Source: an uncultured Coriobacteriia bacterium
GTDB lineage: Bacteria > Actinomycetota > Coriobacteriia > Coriobacteriales > QAMH01
Direction: 5' to 3'
Assembly: GCA_949283445.1 (NCBI GenBank)
Contig: CASDTD010000229.1
Span: 1 to 11,671, forward strand
DNA: 11,671 nt
A program made the translations under genes and the position numbers. Shown in pieces: positions 1 to 4,390 of the stretch. The notes under the pieces are model-generated. The model was not told the DNA's origin. It searched no databases and saw nothing but the letters and a program-made list of their open reading frames with translations. The stretch's first letter is position 1. Each line of letters starts with the position of its first letter.

Positions 1-1
1 C

Positions 2-595
2 CAAGCCGTGTGCGCGGGCATTGCCACGCTCGATGCGCTCGTCCCCGGTGCTGTCGTGTGCGGCACGCGGGTGCCCGGCGCGTTCGACTCGTTCGAGATT
101 GCCGTGCGCGCTGTGCTCGGTCAGCAGATATCCGTCGTGGCGGCAAACAAGCTCGCTGCACGCATCGCCGCGACGTATGGGACGCCCGTCGATTTCGGAA
201 TCGAGGGGTTGAACTTCCTGTTTCCGACGGCGCAGGAATTCCTCGATATGGACCCGATCGAAGATGCGCTGGGGCAGCTCGGCGTCATCAAGGCGCGCTC
301 GCGCACCATACGCGAGCTTGCCCGCCTTGTCATGCGCGGCGAGCTTGATTTGAGCACGACGGTCGATGTCGCCGAGCAGGTGAGCGTGCTTCTGTCCGTC
401 AAGGGGATCGGGCCCTGGTCTGTCAACTACATCGCCATGCGCGCGCTGGGGTACACGGACGCGTTTCTGGAGAAAGATGCCGGCATCAAGCATGCGCTGC
501 CCGACCTGACGCCCCAGCAGCGCCTTGAGGCGGCGGAAAGCTGGCGTCCTTGGCGGGCCTATGCGAACGTGTGCTTGTGGAACTCGCTCGACTGA
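2..595 (+). CDS. alkA: AlkA-type DNA-3-methyladenine glycosylase, 5'-truncated by the window edge
   Basis: Base-excision repair glycosylase of the helix-hairpin-helix (HhH) superfamily, which cleaves the N-glycosidic bond of alkylated purines such as 3-methyladenine. About 197 residues are visible. The HhH hairpin reads VKGIGPWSVNY, followed by FLEKDAGIK. The Asp at 476-478 lines up with catalytic Asp238 of E. coli AlkA, and the Trp and Tyr of PWSVNY line up with its Trp218 and Tyr222 at identical spacing. The PGAFDSFEIAVRAVLGQQIS block is the usual entry to the HhH domain of AlkA and Ada-AlkA fusions, so an N-terminal domain is missing to the left; a GTG at 8 is in frame but unlikely to be the start. 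The stop TGA at 593-595 lies 19 nt before the first Ogt gene, so they are probably co-transcribed. Family is secure; whether the full protein carries an Ada-like N-terminal domain cannot be seen. Confidence 0.9.
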   Translation, partial: QAVCAGIATLDALVPGAVVCGTRVPGAFDSFEIAVRAVLGQQISVVAANKLAARIAATYGTPVDFGIEGLNFLFPTAQEFLDMDPIEDALGQLGVIKARSRTIRELARLVMRGELDLSTTVDVAEQVSVLLSVKGIGPWSVNYIAMRALGYTDAFLEKDAGIKHALPDLTPQQRLEAAESWRPWRAYANVCLWNSLD

Positions 596-614
596 CGAGG
601 GAAAGGTGTTTTCG

Positions 615-1154
615 ATGACCTATCTGACCACATATGAAACGCCGCTCATCGGCACGCTCACACTGACCTCCGATGGCGATGCGCTCACAGGATGCTGGTT
701 CGAGCACGACCGCTTCGCGCAGGTGCGTCATGAGGGGGAGTTCGAGCATGACGAGGGCCTTGCCGTGTTCACCGCAGCGCGCGCATGGCTCGACCGGTAT
801 TTCGCCGACGAACGTCCTGACCCGATGGAGCTTTCCCTGAACCCGCAGGGCACGGCTTTCCGACAGCGAGTCTGGCGTATCCTGCTCGAGATTCCCTACG
901 GGCAGACCTGGACGTACGGTGATATCGCCAAGCGCATGGAGGCGGATTCGGGCAAGAAGATGTCCGCGCAGGCGGTGGGCGGGGCAGTGGGGCATAACCC
1001 CATCGGCATCATCATCCCGTGCCATCGCGTCATGGGCGCCAAGGGAAACCTCACTGGGTTTGGCGGTGGCATCGATGCGAAGGTGAAGCTGCTGGAGCAC
1101 GAGGGCGTGGACATGGGCGGTTTCTTCGTTCCCAAGAAGGGGACGGCGCTGTAG
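615..1154 (+). CDS. ogt: O6-alkylguanine-DNA alkyltransferase paralogue 1, arginine finger replaced by Gln
   Basis: Predicted suicide repair protein that moves an alkyl group from O6 of guanine to its own cysteine. It has 179 residues, normal for Ogt. The active-site motif IIIPCHRV puts the acceptor Cys at residue 136 (codon 1020-1022). Asn128 (GHNPI) and Tyr101 (TYGDIA) match human MGMT Asn137 and Tyr114. The residue matching MGMT Arg128, the arginine finger that fills the gap left by the flipped base, is Gln119 (CAG, 969-971), while the next gene has Arg (CGG). The residue matching MGMT Tyr158 is Phe149. I chose ATG 615 because GAAAGG at 601-606 sits 8 nt upstream and the Ogt-like N-terminus begins here; upstream in-frame codons overlap the glycosylase gene. 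The protein may repair weakly or have changed substrate, which is inference. Confidence 0.93.
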   Translation: MTYLTTYETPLIGTLTLTSDGDALTGCWFEHDRFAQVRHEGEFEHDEGLAVFTAARAWLDRYFADERPDPMELSLNPQGTAFRQRVWRILLEIPYGQTWTYGDIAKRMEADSGKKMSAQAVGGAVGHNPIGIIIPCHRVMGAKGNLTGFGGGIDAKVKLLEHEGVDMGGFFVPKKGTAL

Positions 1155-1694
1155 ATGTATACGAGTGCTTATGCGCACGAGGTCTTGGGGCGACTTACGC
1201 TCGCGAGCGATGGCGCATGCCTTACGGGGCTGTGGATGGAAGGCCAGAAGTACTTCGGGTCCGGTTTTGCCGACGAGCTCGAGTATCGTGATGACGTGCC
1301 AGTGTTCGTGCAGGCGCGAGAATGGCTCGACCGGTACTTCGCGGGTGACCGTCCCGGCCCGACAGAGCTTCCCCTGAACCCGCAGGGCACGGCGTTTCAG
1401 CGCAAGGTGTGGGGCGTGCTCGCGCAAATTCCCTATGGGCAGCTGCGTACGTATGCGGATATCGCAGAGCAGCTAGCCCGAGAAGACGGCAAGCAACGGG
1501 GGAGTGCCCGGGCGGTGGGCACGGCGAATGGGCACAACCCCATCTCGATTATCATTCCCTGCCATCGTGTCGTGGGGTCAAACGGGAGTCTCACCGGGTA
1601 TGCGGGTGGCATCGAGCGCAAGCTCTGGCTGCTCGAGCACGAGGGCGTAGACACGAGCAAGCTACACGTCCCGAAGCGGGGGACGGCGCTGTAG
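1155..1694 (+). CDS. ogt: O6-alkylguanine-DNA alkyltransferase paralogue 2, canonical active site
   Basis: Second Ogt, also 179 residues and roughly half identical by eye to paralogue 1. All key positions are canonical: Tyr100, arginine finger Arg119 (SARAVG), Asn128 (GHNPI), acceptor Cys136 (IIIPCHRV) and Tyr149 (LTGYAGG). Its ATG follows the TAG of paralogue 1 with no intervening base (TAGATG), in the same frame. The nearest Shine-Dalgarno-like run is AAGGGGA at 1137-1143, inside the upstream gene and 11 nt away, so translation probably depends on reinitiation after paralogue 1. The shared C-terminal ending (GTAL) and shared DNA runs point to an old tandem duplication. This copy is the likelier functional alkyltransferase of the pair. 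A hairpin at 1753-1797 may end the operon. Confidence 0.93.
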   Translation: MYTSAYAHEVLGRLTLASDGACLTGLWMEGQKYFGSGFADELEYRDDVPVFVQAREWLDRYFAGDRPGPTELPLNPQGTAFQRKVWGVLAQIPYGQLRTYADIAEQLAREDGKQRGSARAVGTANGHNPISIIIPCHRVVGSNGSLTGYAGGIERKLWLLEHEGVDTSKLHVPKRGTAL

Positions 1695-1752
1695 GAAAGG
1701 CGAGTGCTGTTGGCAACACCGGCCATCTGTTTGCTTCGGTTGCCAAGAAACG

Positions 1753-1797
1753 ACGAGTTGGAGAGCAAATGAGGCCGCAATTTGCTCTCCAACTCGT
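1753..1797. repeat. Perfect 18-bp inverted repeat (hairpin), possible terminator of the ogt operon
   Basis: Left arm 1753-1770 and right arm 1780-1797 are exact reverse complements (18 of 18), separated by a 9-nt loop (GAGGCCGCA). The stem is mixed AT/GC and lies 58 bp after the ogt-2 stop. Only a weak T-run follows (TTTT in GATTTTCC), so a classic intrinsic terminator is only partly supported. A smaller inverted repeat, TTGGCAAC at 1710-1717 with GTTGCCAA at 1739-1746, lies just before it. The stem is certain; its role is inferred. Confidence 0.75.
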
Positions 1798-1870
1798 GAT
1801 TTTCCGGCAACTTGTCGCATGCGTGCCCTATGTGTGCAGGAAGTCTTTTCGCAGCAATTGAAAAAAGTCC

Positions 1871-1898
1871 TTGCGCGAAAGCGTGGTTGCGCTATACT
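1871..1898 (+). promoter_or_regulatory. Promoter of tRNA-Asn
   Basis: A -35-like TTGCGC (1871-1876), a 16-bp spacer and a -10 TATACT (1893-1898, five of six consensus) lie about 30 bp before the mature tRNA 5' end. Transcription would start near 1905 and leave a leader of about 23 nt for RNase P to remove. The -35 is poor, but the -10 and the position fit a stable-RNA promoter. Confidence 0.65.
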
Positions 1899-1927
1899 AC
1901 CGTCTTGCGCGTAAGCGCATTACATAT

Positions 1928-2002
1928 TCCTCGGTAGCTCAATGGCAGAGCCCTCGACTGTTAATCGAGTTGTTGTAGGTTCGAGTCCTACCCGGGGAGC
2001 CA
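1928..2002 (+). tRNA. tRNA-Asn (anticodon GUU)
   Basis: A full cloverleaf folds by hand. The acceptor stem pairs 1928-1934 with 1992-1998 (one T-G wobble), the D stem is GCTC/GAGC, and the anticodon stem CTCGA/TCGAG encloses loop CTGTTAA with GTT at 1960-1962. The T arm is GTAGG/CCTAC with a TTCGAGT loop. The discriminator is G1999 and CCA is encoded at 2000-2002. The GUU anticodon reads AAC and AAU, so this is asparagine tRNA. It is a single-gene unit with its own promoter and terminator. Confidence 0.97.
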
Positions 2003-2011
2003 GTTTGATAC

Positions 2012-2038
2012 ACGAACCGCACAAGCGGTTCGTTTTTT
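2012..2038 (+). terminator. Rho-independent terminator of tRNA-Asn
   Basis: A perfect 9-bp stem (ACGAACCGC at 2012-2020 with GCGGTTCGT at 2025-2033) has a 4-nt ACAA loop and runs straight into six T's (2033-2038). It begins 9 nt after the tRNA CCA end, a textbook intrinsic terminator. Confidence 0.93.
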
Positions 2039-2390
2039 ATTGTCAGGTTCTGTACTGAGAAATGCAGGGGGCAGAGTCGGCATGCTCCGAATGCCCGTTG
2101 TCCAATTCCAGTACCAAGCGGGGTCTTTTGATCGTTTGCCTGGCTTGTCGCGTGTCTAAACAGGTGGACGGCCGACACATTTTGCGTGCTCTCGAGTCAG
2201 ATGGGCGGTGCGACGACAAAGTCAGGATGAAATCGGGCTTCGTTTGTCGCTGAACCACTCGTCTGGCTTTCGAATTCCGAAAAGGTGTCGCCAAATCACA
2301 AGTTTGTGGAACGTTCGTGGCTAAGACGCGAAGTGTCGACGTGGGGAGTTGCGTGCGGTTGATTTGGGGGATCAAGCGTAGTGTGCGTTG
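2039..2390. other. Gene-free spacer between two convergent tRNA terminators
   Basis: About 350 bp with no gene I can support. The longest plus-strand reading frame (2062-2253, 63 codons) has no good ribosome binding site and codon use unlike the neighbouring genes. Minus-strand frames here run out of the tRNA-Val gene and are shadows. Small dyads include CGACAAA (2214-2220) with TTTGTCG (2243-2249) and the palindrome CACAAGTTTGTG (2297-2308). I found no second copy of either tRNA 3' end that would mark an attachment site. Confidence 0.6.
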
Positions 2391-2427
2391 AAAAAGCAAA
2401 AACGCCAGCGGGTATGTCCGCTGGCGT
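2391..2427 (-). terminator. Rho-independent terminator of tRNA-Val
   Basis: A perfect 10-bp stem (ACGCCAGCGG at 2402-2411 with CCGCTGGCGT at 2418-2427) has a 6-nt loop. Read on the minus strand it is followed by TTTTT, GC and TTTTT (plus-strand A-runs 2398-2402 and 2391-2395). It begins 11 nt after the 3' end of tRNA-Val. Confidence 0.93.
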
Positions 2428-2438
2428 GTCATGACGTC

Positions 2439-2513
2439 TGGTGGGCGATACTGGGTTCGAACCAGTGACCCCCGCCGTGTGAAGGCGGTGCTCTCCCGCT
2501 GAGCCAATCGCCC
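2439..2513 (-). tRNA. tRNA-Val (anticodon CAC)
   Basis: On the minus strand the acceptor GGGCGAT (2513-2507) pairs fully with ATCGCCC (2449-2443), the discriminator is A and CCA is encoded at 2441-2439. The anticodon stem CCGCC/GGCGG encloses TTCACAC, placing CAC at 2481-2479, which reads GUG (valine). The T arm CTGGG/CCCAG with loop TTCGAAC is canonical. The gene faces tRNA-Asn. Confidence 0.96.
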
Positions 2514-2527
2514 AAACGCGAAAATGA

Positions 2528-2555
2528 ATAATAGCATAAATCGGCCGTCTGGGAA
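2528..2555 (-). promoter_or_regulatory. Possible promoter of tRNA-Val
   Basis: Reading leftward, TTCCCA (2555-2550), a 16-bp spacer and TATTAT (2533-2528) lie about 15 bp before the mature tRNA. An alternative -10, TATGCT (2538-2533), sits one turn earlier. The hexamers are only moderate matches, so this is tentative. Confidence 0.4.
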
Positions 2556-2706
2556 GAGGAATCAGAAATCTTTCCCTGGGCGTTTCAAGTAATAGTAATA
2601 CCCGACATTCGAGCATAGGTAGGCAGCCTCTTGCACATGGTCGAGAAGGCGCGCGTGGGCAGAGAGTGGCAGACGACGCTGCGGAAAAGTGTGCCCCGTC
2701 TTGCGC

Positions 2707-2718
2707 TTTTGGCCAAAA
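2707..2718. promoter_or_regulatory. 12-bp palindrome TTTTGGCCAAAA
   Basis: Perfect dyad at 2707-2718 that shares its TTGGCCAA core with a second palindrome 82 bp to the right (centre to centre). Two related dyads in non-coding DNA upstream of a gene could be paired operators. I do not recognise the binding protein. Confidence 0.35.
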
Positions 2719-2788
2719 CAGGTCTGATGATGGGCGAAAATGCATGTTGGGGCATAGGACAAGACTCGAGAATTGCCCCAGCGTGAAA

Positions 2789-2800
2789 TCTTGGCCAAGA
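2789..2800. promoter_or_regulatory. 12-bp palindrome TCTTGGCCAAGA
   Basis: Perfect dyad at 2789-2800, identical to the partner at 2707-2718 in the inner eight bases and differing only in the second and eleventh bases and the outer context. It lies about 220 bp before the amidohydrolase start. An operator function is inference only. Confidence 0.35.
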
Positions 2801-3017
2801 AAGACGTTGTGTTGGTCGAAATCACAGGGCGGGGCAGAGTTTGCGAATCAGAACCTGCAGTGCGAAGAAGCGCTCGCTCTTGCAATGCTTGCCATTACGC
2901 GCGCTTCCGTTTCCGAATGACGTCACGTCACTTGTCCATCTTGTGCAACATATTCGCCCGCATCGTGGCATACTCGGGACAGGTTTTCGAAACGCGCAAC
3001 GCGAGAAGAAGGACATC

Positions 3018-4259
3018 ATGAACACCGAAACGGTTCGCGAGCTGGGCAGACGATATGAAGACGACATCATCTCGTGGCGTCGCCACTTTCACAAGCATCC
3101 GGAAGTGGGGTGTGAAGAAGTCGAGACGTCCGCATACCTGTGTAAGGTGCTTGACGAGCTGGGTATCGAATACCGCCGCGTGCGGGGCATGCGCCCTGAA
3201 GGCACACGCGGGGAATCTGATACGTTCATCGGCACCGGCATCATCGCGACAATTCGCGGTACGGCACCCGGTGCCTACGACGAGAGCGGCAACCCCGCCA
3301 AACGCGTGGCGTTGCGCACCGACATCGACGCGCTTCCTATTACCGAGAAGACCGATTTCGACTTCAAGTCGCAAAACGACGGCTGCATGCACGCATGCGG
3401 CCACGATTGCCATATGGCCATGATGCTGGGCGCGACGCGTATGCTCAACGAGCTACGCAGCGAATTGAAAGGCGAAGTACGCGTCATTTTCCAGCCCGCC
3501 GAAGAAATCTCCTTGGGCGCGCGCGACATGATTGCCGCCGGGGCTATCGAGGGCGTGGATGCTATCTACGGCGCCCATATCTGGAGCGAGGTGGACGCTG
3601 GCACGTTCTCAGCGCAGGCGGGGCGGCGCATGGCTTCCACCGACTGGTTCAGGGTGCAGGTGCATGGCGTGAGCGCGCACGGGTCCATGCCGCATAAGGG
3701 CGTCGACGCCATCGTCGTCGCGGCGGAGATGGTCACATCGCTGCAAGTGCTCGTCAGCCGCGACGTGTCCCCGTTCGAGCCGGTCGTCGTCACGGTGGGG
3801 GAGATCTGCGGCGGCAAGGCGCGCAACATCATCGCCGATTCCGCCTATATCTCGGGCACCGTGCGCACGTGGACGGACAAGACGCGCGCCGAGATTCCCG
3901 ACCGCTTGGAGCGCATCTGTGGCAAGGTCGCGCACGCCTTCGGCGCGCAGATCGAGTTCGAGTACGAGGCGGGCAACCCCGGTCTTTCCAACGACGCCGT
4001 CTGCACCCAGGTGGCGCAAGGGGCGGTGGAAAAGCTGTTCGGCTCTGATGCGCTTGCGGAATACGAGGGCACGTTGGCGGGAGAGGACTTCTCGGAGTAC
4101 CTGCGTCATATCCCCGGCGTGTTCGTGTTCGTGGGGACGCGCAACTCCGAGGTTGACGCGGTCTACCCGCAGCACAGCTGCCGCTACACCATCGACGAGA
4201 GCGTGCTCGCGCGCGGCTCGCAGGTTGCGGTGCAGTGGGCGCTCGACATGCTGTCGTGA
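3018..4259 (+). CDS. M20-family amidohydrolase (hippurate hydrolase / N-acyl-amino-acid hydrolase type)
   Basis: Probable cytosolic metal-dependent hydrolase that cleaves the amide bond of N-acyl amino acids. It has 413 residues, typical of subfamily M20D. Metal-site motifs in order are HACGHD (Cys127, His129), PAEE (Glu162-Glu163), GAHIW (His187) and QHS (His386). The lid or dimerisation domain spans about residues 205-320 and includes SAHGSMPHKGVD with conserved His221. I chose ATG 3018 because GAAGGA lies just upstream (3008-3013) and the protein begins at the usual helix before RRHFHKHPE; the frame is open further upstream but that stretch resembles nothing. It stands alone between a long spacer and a 131-bp gap, so it is probably monocistronic. 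The exact substrate cannot be read from sequence: hippurate, N-acetyl-amino acids, indole-3-acetyl conjugates and p-aminobenzoyl-glutamate are all possible. Confidence 0.93.
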   Translation: MNTETVRELGRRYEDDIISWRRHFHKHPEVGCEEVETSAYLCKVLDELGIEYRRVRGMRPEGTRGESDTFIGTGIIATIRGTAPGAYDESGNPAKRVALRTDIDALPITEKTDFDFKSQNDGCMHACGHDCHMAMMLGATRMLNELRSELKGEVRVIFQPAEEISLGARDMIAAGAIEGVDAIYGAHIWSEVDAGTFSAQAGRRMASTDWFRVQVHGVSAHGSMPHKGVDAIVVAAEMVTSLQVLVSRDVSPFEPVVVTVGEICGGKARNIIADSAYISGTVRTWTDKTRAEIPDRLERICGKVAHAFGAQIEFEYEAGNPGLSNDAVCTQVAQGAVEKLFGSDALAEYEGTLAGEDFSEYLRHIPGVFVFVGTRNSEVDAVYPQHSCRYTIDESVLARGSQVAVQWALDMLS

Positions 4260-4355
4260 ACTGTCAGCTGCATGCCACGCACCTCTGCTCGCAACTCGCA
4301 CGGGGCGACGCCGCGTCGCTTGGCTGCAGGTCTGTAACGTTTGCGTGATGCCATC

Positions 4356-4383
4356 TGGGCAGATTTCGTTTTGCCCGTAGAAT
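4356..4383 (+). promoter_or_regulatory. Promoter of the ABC-F gene, probably giving a leaderless mRNA
   Basis: TGGGCA (4356-4361), a 16-bp spacer and TAGAAT (4378-4383) form a plausible sigma-70-type promoter. Only 7 bp separate the -10 from the ATG at 4391, so transcription would begin at or next to the start codon. No strong Shine-Dalgarno exists (only AGG at 4384-4386). Leaderless transcripts are common in actinobacteria. Confidence 0.5.
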
Positions 4384-4390
4384 AGGCGTC

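Larger units (their letters stand above)
2556..3000. other. Non-coding, lower-GC spacer upstream of the amidohydrolase
   Basis: No reading frame here has a convincing ribosome binding site, coding bias or family motif. The segment holds two 12-bp palindromes (annotated separately), an inverted repeat TGGGGCA (2748-2754) with TGCCCCA (2774-2780), the octamer palindrome TGACGTCA (2918-2925) and TTTCGAAA (2985-2992) just before the next gene. It could be a long regulatory region or a decayed remnant. I cannot place a confident promoter for the downstream gene in it. Confidence 0.55.

Noticed and set aside
486..1427. 313-codon open frame on the minus strand
   Set aside because: It is the complement of the two Ogt genes. 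Its internal sequence repetition merely mirrors their tandem duplication.
2062..2253. 63-codon plus-strand frame with CSEC and CLAC (zinc-ribbon-like spacing)
   Set aside because: No Shine-Dalgarno, no GC-rich third-position bias like the neighbours, and it begins right after a tRNA terminator without a visible promoter. Two CxxC pairs can arise by chance.
2043..2537. 164-codon minus-strand frame with a RLAQRESTAFTRRGSLVRTQ-type segment
   Set aside because: This is the familiar spurious translation of a tRNA gene (here tRNA-Val), not a protein.
2666..2920. 84-codon Cys-containing plus-strand frame in the spacer before the amidohydrolase
   Set aside because: GTG start without a ribosome site, no coding bias and no recognisable motif.
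2841..3017. N-terminal extension of the amidohydrolase frame
   Set aside because: The frame is open but the 59 added residues are unlike the family, and a good ribosome site sits right before ATG 3018.
1695..3017. CRISPR array or integrase attachment duplication in the gene-poor zone
   Set aside because: No regularly spaced repeats were found, and neither tRNA 3' end is duplicated within the window.
4303..4321. Small hairpin (GCGAC/GTCGC) after the amidohydrolase as a terminator
   Set aside because: A 5-bp stem with no following T-run is too weak to call.
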